In this document: positions 1 to 10,815 of the stretch, piece by piece
Layout: each line of letters opens with the position of its first letter
Position numbering within the stretch: the stretch's first letter is position 1
Source of the DNA: Erpobdella octoculata
Lineage: Eukaryota > Annelida > Clitellata > Hirudinida > Erpobdellidae
DNA: 64,000 nucleotides
Direction: 5' to 3'
Assembly: GCA_963978895.1 (NCBI GenBank)
Contig: OZ022239.1
Span: 33,812,042-33,876,041 of the forward strand
Notes under the pieces: model-generated
The model's database searches: none
Told to the model about the DNA's origin: nothing
Seen by the model: only the letters and a program-made list of their open reading frames with translations
Translations under genes and position numbers: made by a program

Positions 1-115
1 GTTAGAGGGATAGGGTTAGGGTTAGGGTTTAAGTTTAATTTTAGGTAGACATACGGCTCAGTAGCAATTTTACCAATTATTTACACGGCTAACCGCCGGG
101 GCAATAGCAGCGACC
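1..115. repeat. Degenerate TTAGGG-type repeat plus conserved 27-nt block
   Basis: The first ~30 bases carry irregular GGGTTAG units. About 60 bases later comes a GC-rich block (aaccgccggggcaatagcag, then cgacctt). The same pairing of TTAGGG-like units followed by this block recurs around 22205-22263 and 27345-27472, so it is a dispersed repeat and not the end of a chromosome. Confidence 0.7.
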
Positions 116-749
116 TTTCGTTTCGTGTTATTCCATACTGGGGCATAGCGTGAATTTTATTCGACCGGTGCACCCAAGTTTTTTTCGGGAGGTTGGAAAA
201 AAAATTCGGCCGTGGGGCTTCAAAAAAAAATTTCAGGTATAATAATTTAATGCTTCTTAAACTATATCAAACAACAGAAATTTTTAATACAGTTAAACTA
301 AGTTTTAGTTCAAAAAGAATTAATTTATTTTAAGTTCAAAAATATATGTTTTTCCAAAATTTCAAGAAAAACTGTGTAGTAGTTAGACAAATAAGTCATT
401 TTTAATAAAAAAAAATCAGAATTCTTGGTTTTTCAGCCATTTTATCCAAAATAGAGTCTACTCTAAACATCTATTAAAATACACAAAATTAAACCATTTA
501 ATCTGTGTTCTGAGCAACAAAAAAAAAACAACTTAAAAAATCACAAAACTCACAACATTGGCTAATTAATAAAATGTATATTTAGATCAATCTTTCTGTG
601 CTTTTATCATCAGTAAAACCAATTTATAAATAAGCTTTCATGTAATAAATATTTTTTTGGATCAGCTCATTTGGAAAAAAGGTGTAAAATTTAGGAACAA
701 TTTTGAAAAATATCTATGACTGTTTTTAATTATATTTGTGAAACATAAA
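116..749. other. AT-rich intergenic, nothing recognised
   Basis: A-rich and T-rich sequence with many short homopolymer runs. I see no exon with convincing splice sites and no repeat shared with the rest of the window. Confidence 0.5.
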
Positions 750-757
750 CTCTAGGC

Positions 758-1909
758 CAGTGGCTTCTATCCCTATACAAGTGGGTGCAGCTTCGCCCGG
801 CAAAAACAGGGAGGGAAGAAAATAAAAAAGGGGTAAGGAAAAAATAAAAAACCCTACTTACATATATTTTCACACCTATGAATTACAGTTGAAGTAGAAC
901 TGAACGACGTGTTGCTTCACAACATTAACCTGAGATTCTTTATCTAACATTTAATGTTAGATCTTATCTCATCTTATCCGGCGGGATGATTAATTCGATA
1001 CGTTTCACATGGTGACAATTTGTAGATGGAACAAACTTTACGCTGACACCTTTGTATGCTGATAGTTTGTTTGAAAGTGAACCTAGCATAACTGTCATTT
1101 TGATTCTATTTTGTTTATGATTTATTTTGTTTGTTGAATAAAACACCATACTGCATGAAAAACGATGTAAGTGGCGCTGTTCAATCAAATAAGTTGAACA
1201 TAATCATGAACATTAAACTTTATTTAAAACGATCAAGTTTTATGCCACAAAAAACAAGCGTATCGATAATATGTAATTATCACAAAAAATCTGGTTGGGA
1301 AAAATTCCAATTGACGAAATCATTACCAGAAATTTTCAGAGGACTTAGCAGCATTTTCTTATTTTTATAAATTTACGAAGTTTAACAGAAACTGGTTTTT
1401 TTTTACAATTTTAACATTTTTTATTGCTCCACCTATTTTGTATCCAATATATATATATGTATCAAATTTTGGGGCATTAAAATTAAAAAGAACCTACTTC
1501 AAAATCAGAAGACCCACTTTTGAGTAGAGGCCCATTTCAAAACCATAATGACAATGGCTCCACTGTGCCTTTAATTGACATGGCTGGAAGAGGTGCAGCA
1601 AAACTATCTAAATTTGAACAAACCTACTTGTCTTTAACCCCTACTGTTCAAAATGATTTACGAGTATTAATATTTGTTATTGGTATGTTTGATTTTTATA
1701 CTAAAGTTAGATTGAATACCAACATTATAAGCTACACGTTCTGTCAAAATTGTAAAATAAAACATTAATTATATAGAGGATCAACTTATCTGTAGATGTT
1801 AAATAAAATACCAAAAAAAAAATTTCAGCTTGGAATTTTTCAGAGAGGGGAAAATTCGGCTTTTCAGGGGGGAATTGAGCCCGTCTGCCTGGGGGGATAG
1901 AAGCCACTG
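758..1909. mobile_element. Nonautonomous hAT-type element (MITE-like)
   Basis: The ends are inverted repeats: CAGTGGCTTCTATCCC at 758-773 and its reverse complement ending at 1909. The flanking octamers ctctaggc (750-757) and ctgtaggc (1910-1917) match at 7 of 8 positions, as expected of an aged 8-bp hAT target duplication. Ends beginning CAGTG also fit hAT. The interior is AT-rich, with G-rich stretches near both ends. A short open frame at 1520-1768 shows no transposase motif I recognise. The element is therefore inferred to depend on a transposase encoded elsewhere. Confidence 0.75.
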
Positions 1910-1917
1910 CTGTAGGC

Positions 1918-3071
1918 ACTAGCATAGCATGGGTTTCAGCTGCCTGGAGTGGAAACCTAAAGAAAAAAGAAGTTGGTAACTGAAAGAGGGTAGAATTTTC
2001 ATTAAAAAAAACTGATGAAGGGGGAGGGAATCTATTTATGGAAGCATGCAGGGGGCAAGGAACACTTCCCCCCCTGGATTGATTAAATTTTTTAGACAAA
2101 CAAATTATAATTAAAACATTTATAATTTATTGAACAACTGTGACTCCTTCCATTGTCATATCGATATCGATATCATCATCATCATTATCTTTGAGGATGC
2201 ATCCCCCAATGCTCTACTTTTTCCTCCACTCACGTTTCTCTAAATACTATGATGCATTAAAATTATCCAGAATCACTGATCAACGACTGGTTAAATGGTT
2301 TATTCTAAGTATAATATTTATTTCAGCTTGTACTAGTTAATAAGCTCATGTATTGTTGTGGGCAGTGCTGGGCTGCTGTGTAAATGGGCTTCCAAGAAAC
2401 ATTAATGTGTTCTTTTACTGATAAATTACTATTGTTTGGTTGTCTCCTCTCATTTTCCTACAATTTGGAATTTTTATTATGATGTAAAATAAAATAAAGT
2501 TAACTGAAAATTGTACTCTATATACCCAATTTAAAAAAAATAAAAAAAAATTATTAGGGCTCAATTGAAAAAATCCTGCAGATGCCCATGAATCTATTCA
2601 ACTTTTATTTTTCTCAAAATTTCTCGCCCCTTTAAAAGCGCAACTCTGGGCGGACCACTGCACCTCCCTTCTACGCTAGACCACTGACAAACCTTGCTAT
2701 GAGAAAAAAGTTATTATTCAGTAAAATTAGATTTATTCACAAGCATACTCTAGAAATATGTCCAGTGTTCTTCAGAAAGAAAAGTTTGCTTGTTCTCTTC
2801 TCCGACTTGTAGCCATTCTTTTAACAAGTTTGTTTAAGTTTTTCCTCTGTCCCAGACAAACTTTTATTAGTTTTAAAACAGTGGTAAAAAATTAATGTTG
2901 ACTCGATGAATCCTTGTTGGCAGGCAATGAGGAAACTAGAAAGTATCTGGTTTTTCAGCACTCACGGGTATCTGGAAGTACGCTATGTGGCTGCTTATGA
3001 TAAAAAAAAACAATATATAGTTTGAGTTTGTGTATTTCCATTTTTATTGTCACGACGATATTTCTCTGAAG
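1918..3071. other. No gene resolved; probable 5' part of the VAMP-like gene
   Basis: AT-rich sequence with short CT-rich tracts. The first exon or exons of the downstream VAMP-like gene should lie here or further upstream, because the exon at 3072 begins in phase 0 without a start codon. I could not choose among weak candidates, such as an open stretch near 2928-3020. Confidence 0.4.
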
Positions 3072-3711
3072 GATGAAGAAAGTCTGCACAACAAGAACAT
3101 CCGTGGAGATTTTTACAACAATGTGTCTTTCGATCCGAGCGAGTCGACTCTATCAGATGTCACCAGCATGCTGGACAAACAGCAGACGGCTTTACATGAA
3201 AATATTCACATGAAAGATGTTTGTTTTACTTATTTATTTATTTATCGAATGGCATCTTTTGTCTGCTATTGGCCGTGGGGTCGATAGGTTTATGGTGCAA
3301 TAATGCTATGAAATTTTGTCTCTTGTAAAATATGTTTTCTAATTTTTCAATAATATTACTTGTTCATGTTTTTTGTCAATTTGAAAAAGAAATTGTTTGA
3401 TTCTTAGATAATTAACATCATGAAAGTGAATTTTGACAAAATTATCGAAAGGAAAGAGAAACTGTCTGAATTGGACGACAGAGCGGGTTTGCTATTCAAT
3501 TCTTTGGTATTCACCTCGAGCAAACTTGTTTGAAGTTATGCAACAATTTAATAGTTTTTTATTTCGTTAATATTTTAAAAATTAGTCCACTTCTTTCAAT
3601 CGTGAAAATATAGTTTTCAGCAAGTAATGATGATGATAATGATATGTATCTTCATTCAGCAATGTATTCTTCTCACTGAAAATTTAGGCATTTTGTACAA
3701 CCCTTAAAAAC

Positions 3712-3775
<64 letters not shown>

Positions 3776-4459
3776 CTAAGACTTTTTATTAATAATGTGT
3801 TCTAAGAGAACTTGTCATCTGAATATTTCATTAAGACTTTTATTTGTGTACATTGTGTTAGTGTTCAATAAACTTCGCTAACATCTTCATATATGTACGC
3901 CACATCAACATTCGAGCAAATCACAGAAGTTTTATGTTGGCAGATGCCTTACAAGATGGAGCTAAACAGTTCAACATCACTGCCAAAAAGATAAATAGAA
4001 AGTATTGGCTAAAAAACATGAAGGTTATTATTATAGTATGTAAAGATTGAAATTTTCTGGACAAAGAACTGATCGTTATTTCACTTTATTTTATAGTGCT
4101 GGATAATGATTGTAGCAGCCGTTCTATCCGTCCTCATTGTTGGAATAGGAGTGGCAATGCCAAGCGTTATAACTTATATTCCTTTCCCGAAATTTGGCTG
4201 GTTCAGTAAAACTGCAGTAACTAGCAATAATGAAACCACCGTCTACTTGTCGAGTACAGCTTCAGTCGCAAACAGGACAGACGTAGAAAGTAGTGTTATA
4301 ACTCAATTTACTACCAATACGACTACAATCTCTGCTAAGTCTACAACCACTACTACCACCAAAACGACAACCACCACTACCGCCATAACCACTCCCTGTA
4401 TGGCGACAACCGTCAGACTTGTGAAAAACTTGAAAACGCACCGACGAAGAATTTCCTGA
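3072..4459 (+). CDS. VAMP/synaptobrevin-like R-SNARE with Thr-rich C-terminal extension (5' partial)
   Basis: Proposed exons are 3072-3218, 3408-3486, 3944-4023 and 4097-4459 (stop), with GT/AG junctions and compatible phases. The spliced frame reads a near-canonical R-SNARE motif: [20 protein letters not shown], then [13 protein letters not shown], then the juxtamembrane RKYWLKNMK. The Arg of IIER is the expected zero-layer residue. The last exon starts [18 protein letters not shown], a single membrane anchor. R-SNAREs of this type drive vesicle fusion with syntaxin and SNAP25 partners. Oddly, the frame continues for about 95 residues beyond the anchor with a Thr-rich run (3-6 Thr blocks) and a basic end, whereas synaptobrevins normally stop within a few residues. 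The region before the SNARE motif is about 50 residues here and its start exon is not resolved. A polyadenylation signal AATAAA lies at 4751. Confidence 0.88.
3713..3772. repeat. (TA)n microsatellite
   Basis: About 30 uninterrupted TA units inside intron 2 of the VAMP-like gene. Confidence 0.98.
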
Positions 4460-5182
4460 CAGCCTTGATCTTCATCTCTCGATCGGCTGTTCCGAGGACT
4501 CCGTGATCGTTCTACCAGACTTTTATGGTTCTTTGGTCGGAGTTTATTTCCACACCGACAAGCATTTTCTACAGAATTATATTTCTTCCTGAAAGTCTCA
4601 ACGAGCGCCTTCCGACAGCAATTGATAATTTCACACCAGCAGAAAGTGACTCACGATCTCGACCTTAGACATAACAAACTAATCGTACCTTCTGAACGAC
4701 GTTAGCGAAAGTCTCATTTTTTCCTCTTAACAGCCAAATTTATCGTTCTTAATAAATTATGTATATTTTCTAGTTGAGTGAATTTGATCGCTGAAACACG
4801 AAAACGCATTATCTGTTACTTGTAGAATTATTTATTTATAAAAAAATAAATAAAAATATGCAGCAAACAAATTCAAGCTAAATTGAAATAACAGATAAAA
4901 CACTCATATTAACTTGTACAAATAAATTACAAGAACCAATCTTAAAAGAAATTCAACGTTCAATTACTTTTGGTATTTTACTGGTGAATCAGATAAATGC
5001 TTACAGTCAAAAATGAAAGATTTCAACAATTTTCACACTATCTTTCTACTACAGTGACAATTGGAATGTGATTTTTTCCTAGTGAGATGTGCAAACAACA
5101 CTTCATTTTTATTCTAATTTAGTAAACTGGTGTTGTATCTTATCACAGTCCTATATCATACAGTCAGTGATTGAAATAGTAA
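4460..5182. other. 3' UTR of VAMP-like gene and AT-rich spacer
   Basis: The first ~290 bases are less AT-rich and end in AATAAA (4751-4756), consistent with the 3' UTR. The rest is AT-rich sequence without a recognised feature. Confidence 0.5.
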
Positions 5183-5521
5183 ACAAGTAAATTAAAAACG
5201 AATTTTTAAAACCAATGCTCTTATATGTAATTAAAATTTTGCAATCAATTTTTTCTTATATTACTCTTTTATTTTATGTTAAAGTCGAAATATCTTAATT
5301 ATATCGAAATATCGAAATTAATTAAAATTATCTAAATTAATTGACTTATTGTAAAACTAATAATTGAATATTGCATTGTCTTCTATTTTAAGCATGTATG
5401 CAAAATTTGAAAAAATCTATCATCAGGAAGTGACTCAAAAATTGATTGCAAGATTTGAAACAGACAGAGAAACAAACAGACAGACAGAGAAACAGAGACG
5501 ACGAGTTAATAAAAGCATTGG
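5183..5521 (+). repeat. Dispersed repeat family 'acaagtaaa', copy 1
   Basis: Starts acaagtaaattaaaaacg and ends gttaataaaagcattgg. The same head, body and GACAGAGAAACA-rich 3' part recur at 17821-18589 and, inverted, at 37464-38960. Inner sequences ccaatgctcttat and ataaaagcattgg near the ends are inverted repeats of each other. It has the size of a SINE or MITE. The class is not determined. Confidence 0.75.
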
Positions 5522-5673
5522 TAATAATAATAAAAATATCATCAAAAAGCATCGAATTTAAATATCTCAACTATTTTCATGAAAATTTCGTACACGCTTG
5601 AGAATCGCGGTCAGTGAGTGTGGTTCGTGTTAACTTGGTAAAATAGTCTGCCAGTCGGTTAGCGTTTTGTGGT

Positions 5674-5750
5674 CAAGAAAACCCTCCAGAAAACCCTCAA
5701 GAAAACCCTCAAGAAAACCCTCAAGAAACCCCTCGATAAAATCCTCAAGT
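5674..5750 (+). repeat. 12-bp minisatellite (aagaaaaccctc)
   Basis: Six imperfect tandem units lie between two copies of the 'acaagtaaa' family. Confidence 0.85.
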
Positions 5751-5754
5751 TTTC

Positions 5755-5925
5755 CTAAATTAATTGACTTATTGTAAAACTAATAATTGAATATTGCATT
5801 GTTTTCTATCTTGAGCATGTATGCAAAATTTGAAAAAAATCTATCATCAGGAAGTGACTCAAAAATTGATTGCAAGATTTGAAACAGACAGAGAAACAGA
5901 GCCGACGAGTTAATAAAAGCATTGG
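5755..5925 (+). repeat. Dispersed repeat family 'acaagtaaa', 5'-truncated copy
   Basis: Repeats the 3' half of the copy ending at 5521 almost exactly, again finishing ataaaagcattgg. With the intervening minisatellite it makes a local tandem duplication of the 3' end. Confidence 0.75.
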
Positions 5926-7199
5926 TAAAAATGACATCGATTCTATAAAATTAATATGCCAATAAATGACTTAAAATACACATGAAGTTATTGAGCTGTT
6001 GTGAACAAATTGATTTAATCATGATGAATGGAACATAAGTAGGAAGGCACAGTGAGCATGCTATTGTCTACAACCAATTTAACTGTGATGACTAAGCATA
6101 AACAGAAAGGCACCATGTACATATCAGATGGTGACAAGAAATGTTACTTTGAGCATCAATATACAGATATATTCAACCAACAATACAACTAATATCCAAG
6201 GTATGTAGAGTTAGGTATTTAGAGTTAGTGAGCAGTTTTTATTGGAAAAATACATATATAATACAGAAATAAATTTTAATTTATGGAAATGAAAGTGAAG
6301 AAAACACTCAAGTTTTAGCATCAAAAGATGAGGCGTAGAGTTTGGGGTTGGACGAAGGTAAAATTTGACGCCTTATTTTGAACCCTGGGAAAATTATTGC
6401 ATTCTAATACAAATTTAAGAAAAATAAATTCAATGAATCAATTTTTGATAAAAAAAATTGCCCATCATTAAAAAAATATAAATAGTTTCACCCCCCCCTC
6501 TCAATCACATAAAAAGTTGATGTCTATGATGGCTTTAGCCCCAGGAAAATGAGAACTTTACGCTTCTGATCAAAACAGCTGATGGAACAAAAATAAAACA
6601 AACCTGATAACAAGAAAAAAAAAACTCAAAAATAAATTGCAGAATAAAAAAAAAAGAGTCAGTCAAAATATAGAAAAAACCATTTTGAACAAAAAACCTA
6701 CAACAAAAACCTCCTATGTCAAAAACCTATTCAAACTTAAATACACAAAAAAATTAAAACAACATTTAGAATTCATTACTTGTGAACACAGATAAAACTA
6801 CGCGATTGCACTAAAAACAATCTCATTAACCTGAGATACATGAATACGTTAATCCAGGACACAGACAACCCATCCCTAATGACATTTTACAATGCGCAGC
6901 AGCCTTATGATAATATTACAGTTGCACTCGAAAAAAAGAACATATTTGATGGACGCATCATCATACATTGAAGAAAATTGCGGTGGAAAAGTAATTCGTA
7001 ATGATGATGATAGCCAGATTATATATATACTAAGAAGGACTCATCTTACATTACAAATGGCCTAACATAACATGTCTCATGTGGCACAAAATCTCTTCTC
7101 AAGTGTAGTTTTAATTTCAAAGATACTTAATCACATGAAACGGATGGCACAACTAATAAGAGACTAATAAGAGCGGATGGCACAACTAATAAGAGCGTT
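5926..7199. other. AT-rich spacer downstream of Ig-A
   Basis: No coding exon recognised. This is the downstream side of the minus-strand Ig-A gene, so its 3' UTR must lie here. Contains a C8 run near 6490. Confidence 0.45.
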
Positions 7200-9740
7200 C
7201 TATCTTGGGAACATTGCAAATTCAAACAACCAGATGATAGAGAGAGCAAAGATGGTCCAGGTGAATATTTTCTTAGACCCACTCTCTGTAAATCACAATT
7301 AAATATCTTAAAATCCAATCACATTCCTAAAGAAATGAACAAACTAAACAATTATATATTTTAGGAGTATTTCGCCAATTATAAAAAAAATGAAAAACAA
7401 AATAATATTCAAATTGTTGATGAAACTTGCAAATGCAACAATATGTGAAAAATTCTATTTGATGGTAGTAATAATAATAATAATAATTTATTATTATAAC
7501 CATGTAATCCCAAAATCCACCCGATTAGATCTCCTTCAAGCTCTGAACAAAAAGATTGTTGACAGATTCCAAAATAATTAAACAGTACAAACCATTCAGA
7601 GATGGAACATTGATGTAATCGTAAATCTTTATTTTTGACAGCTCAAATGTGCATCTGAAAGTGCCTGATTGTTCAAATGAAATTAAAATTTAGATAAAAA
7701 CAAACTGTCATTTAGTCGAGAATTTCCGAAAGTTAAGAAAAAATACTAATAATCAGTGACGACTACCAAAAGCATCAACACACCTGATTCAGACACCTTG
7801 AGCTTTGCACAAGGCTCGATGCAAGAATCTTTCTGGGCACTACTGGACGTCCCATTGGGAAATACCCAGGAAGATTCATACTTCGGACTGTTGTGACTGA
7901 ACCCCAATAGATGGCACTCGATTATGAAGGAATAACTATCAGAAGACGTGTTTGAAAGCTTCTTAACAACTGCATGGTTATCAAATAAAACATACAATTT
8001 AAAAAATAAAAAGTTTTTTTGGCAACCAATGTAGGAAATAGGCTTCTCGTATTGAATTATCATACCAGATGGATATTTCTTCCATCTTCTGCCCTTGCTT
8101 ACCGGAACCCACCGCAAAAAGATTATTGAAACAAAAATCAAATGCAAAAAAAATCAAAAAATAAAATTTTTATATATTTTGTGGCCTAGAATTCTGTCGA
8201 CTTGTGCCACACTAAATTAAGATTGCAATGAAATGAAAACTGACTTTCAAAAACATGGAATTCAACCTCATGCCTCCCGTTGGGGTTCCTACACGTGTAA
8301 AAGCCTTCCCCCAACTCTGTGAAATCGAATATCTCCAGGATGCTTAACGTCCACCCTTTGTGTTTTGAGCTGTAGGAACAAAATTTTAAAAAAATAAATA
8401 AAACATCAAACAAAGTAGAAATTGATGATTAAATAATTAAAAAAAAGTGTATACTAAGCTCTAATCTACCCATTGATATATATCAATGGGTAGATTAGAG
8501 CTTAGTATACAAATATATATATCAATGGGTCTACTTAACGTTTTGCCAAAAACCATGCAATATCATATATTCACAAATTCTTTATATTTTGTAATTCAGC
8601 AGCTTTCACTTTTTTGCAAATCGTTTTTTGATCATGATAAGTCGATAAAATAGAAAAACTTTCATGTTTGAAGTATGTGGGGATGAAAAATATAAGAAGT
8701 GTTTTGAATCACTATGAAACAAACAATGTTTTTGTCATAAATCCTTGACTTGAAAAATTAATTTTTGCTTTTTTGAAAGAGCTTAAACCGATGGTTTACT
8801 TCTGTGGAAAAATATGTAACTTTTTTAAATTTTAATTTATTTTATATTTTATTTAAATTTTGTCCAACTGATTTGAAAATGTAATAGAATGCATTGTGAT
8901 CAACTACAATTCACTAAATTTCAGTTTCATTGGAAAACAGAAAGTATGTTTTTATAAGTGTCTAAAGATACCAATGCATGGCTCAAGCATGCAAGCAAGC
9001 AAACATGGTGAAATTAATATAAAAAATTTGAAAAAAAAACTTACAAAAAGTTTGTTATGTGAACCTTCTTATCTAGAGGTTTGATTTCAACTCCAGATGA
9101 GTTGAACCACTGGACATCAACGTCTGAACTGCAACAACGTAACGTCAAGTTGTGACCTCTGAAAATCCAAATCAGGTTGTCACTGACTGGTGCGATGGCT
9201 AAAAGAAAAGTTTCACGACCATAACATTTTTAAAACGAGAAACTGTCAAAAAGTATAAGTGACAACCAAAAAAAATTCATAATTTTATTTTATTTTTTAT
9301 TACAACATTAATATAAGAAAAATTGAAATGATGAAAAGGACCAAAGAAAACAGAACAGTGACATGATTTTTAAAAGCTAGCATTTGTTCTAGACACATTT
9401 GACTGCCCATCTATTTCTATTCCCTAGAAAAGACATAATAATCTATGCTGACTCTACTAAAGATGGGTATAATTAATAGTTGTTTATAATTTGTTTCTGG
9501 TGGTTATTTAACTGATTTTTACTATAGTGCCAACATGCATATAAATTATTAAATACTACTTTAAATTCTCTAAAACGTGAATAAAAAACAAAATAAATCA
9601 AGCCAGTAATAAAAAATAGTTAATTAACCTTCTCCGCTCTGAAAATGTCTCTTCTTGCACTGGCTCTCACAGGTCATCAGCTCGATAATTATCATCGTAA
9701 AAAGAAAAAGGATCTCAAATAATATTTTAAAGGGACTCAT
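7200..9740 (-). CDS. Ig-A: two-Ig-domain type I membrane protein, complete
   Basis: Six minus-strand exons close one frame of 244 residues: 9629-9740, 9045-9198, 8245-8369, 7784-7969, 7593-7664 and 7200-7285. All have GT/AG ends and matching phases (1,2,1,1,1). Exon 1 starts MSPFKILFEILFLFTMIII, a hydrophobic signal peptide. Exons 2+3 form Ig domain 1, with LTLRCC as the B-strand Cys, VQWF as the C-strand Trp, and LEIFDFTELGEGFYTC as the F-strand. Exons 4+5 form Ig domain 2 (FIIECHLLGF, SSWVFPNG, VSESGTFRC). Exon 6 gives one membrane helix (FTWTIFALSIIWLF) and a very short tail ending MFPR. N-glycosylation sequons (NLT, NSS, NTS, NGT) occur in both Ig domains. The protein is inferred to be a cell-surface receptor or adhesion molecule. 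I do not recognise a named family and the ligand is unknown. Ig-B at 17183-21045 is its paralogue. Confidence 0.86.
8448..8511. repeat. 64-bp perfect palindrome
   Basis: Two 32-bp arms with no spacer, centred between 8479 and 8480, are exact reverse complements. A partial third copy of the arm end (atcaatgggtctact) follows at about 8521. It lies in intron 2 of Ig-A. Confidence 0.97.
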
Positions 9741-10042
9741 AATCAATATTTCAGTTTCTTTTTATTGTATTAATAATATCTTATCCGACACAAACTAGTC
9801 GTCTAGTCTACTCGAGTCAGTCTCTAACAGTTTAGTGAGGTTTCTTGGGAAGTGTCCTACTCCTGACTAGTCCTGACCTGAATAGGTAAACCAAATAAAA
9901 AAGTTGGAAAATTGCAGGTATGTTACAGTTTTAAATGTTAGTTTGATTCCAGAAAGTTTTAAGCTTGGCGTCTACTGGCTAGACATTCATTCAATAATTC
10001 AATACATTGCGATGCGATGCAGGACGATTTCGAGAATACATG
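9741..10042. other. Upstream region of Ig-A with 116-bp duplicated block
   Basis: Positions 9889-10004 are repeated with two mismatches at 15332-15447, in the same orientation. The block contains ttgcaggtatgt, which looks like a plus-strand splice donor. The promoter and 5' UTR of Ig-A (minus strand) should also lie here. The last five bases, acatg (10038-10042), are the target-site duplication of the adjacent LTR element. Confidence 0.7.
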
Positions 10043-10618
10043 TGTAACGGTTGTTACTAATTCGTAAATAATTATTTTTATTTTTTTTTATTATTTATTT
10101 TTTTATCTGGGGTATTAAATTAAATATCTATTATTTTATCTTTTATTTCTATGCTATGTGACGATAGGACGGATTTGTTTTAAAAAGAGGATTATTTGAG
10201 TTTCGGTGTGCTTCGTGCTTTGCTTCGTGCTGATAAATTGTAGCTGTGTGCTTCGTGCTTTGCTTCGTGCTGATAAATTGTAGCTGGGTGCTTCGTGCTT
10301 TGCTTCGTGCTGATAAATTGTAGCTGTGTGCTTCGTGCTTTGCCTCGTGCTAATAAATTGTTGCTGTGTGCTTAGTGCTTTTGCTTCGTGCTAATAAATT
10401 GTTGCTGTGTGCTTAGTGCTTTGCTTTGTGCTATTAAATTATTGTTTCGTGCTTCGTGCCTGACTTTGTGCTAAGTTATTAATTTGATTTCTCTGTGTGT
10501 TGTACCTTGGGAGCTGATAAAGTTTGTGGGTACCTCAGAACTTGTGGTGTCTAAATAAATAAGAACCTGAACGCCGGCTCCTGTTGAAGATTTTCCTCAT
10601 CGGACAACCGACGTTACA
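10043..10618 (+). repeat. 5' LTR of element 1
   Basis: 576 bp, TG...CA ends. From about 10199 to 10450 it holds tandem ~40-bp units built on gtgtgcttcgtgctttgctt followed by ataaattgt. One 12-bp piece (tttgcttcgtgc) is missing from the 3' LTR. AATAAA-like motifs are frequent, including one near 10553. Confidence 0.95.
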
Positions 10619-10622
10619 TTTC

Positions 10623-10640
10623 TGGCGCAGTCGACAGGAT
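10623..10640 (+). promoter_or_regulatory. Primer-binding site, tRNA-Ser type
   Basis: tggcgcagtcgacaggat begins 4 bases after the LTR. Its complement ends in CTGCG-CCA preceded by TCCTGTCGA, which matches the T-arm/acceptor end of eukaryotic tRNA-Ser species with a GCAGTCG acceptor. The match is from memory of tRNA consensus and was not searched. Confidence 0.75.
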
Positions 10641-10815
10641 CAGCATCAACATCGCTGATCTTCATCACAAGGAACGGGCCTACTCAACCAAAGTCTCGCC
10701 GAAAAAATCAAGGAAATTTTCTGTGTGGATTCTGTTAGTTTCTTTTTTTTTTTTTTATCATTTGGAAGTTATTGTCAGTACTGTAGGTTAGTGATCAATT
10801 AAGGTAGTTAGGATA

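Noticed and set aside
1..45. Chromosome end marked by TTAGGG repeats
   Set aside because: Only a few degenerate units, and the same repeat with the same partner block occurs at interior positions 22205 and 27345.
2928..3027. Longin-like N-terminal exon for the VAMP-like gene
   Set aside because: The open stretch is short, lacks recognisable longin motifs and has no clear donor into 3072.
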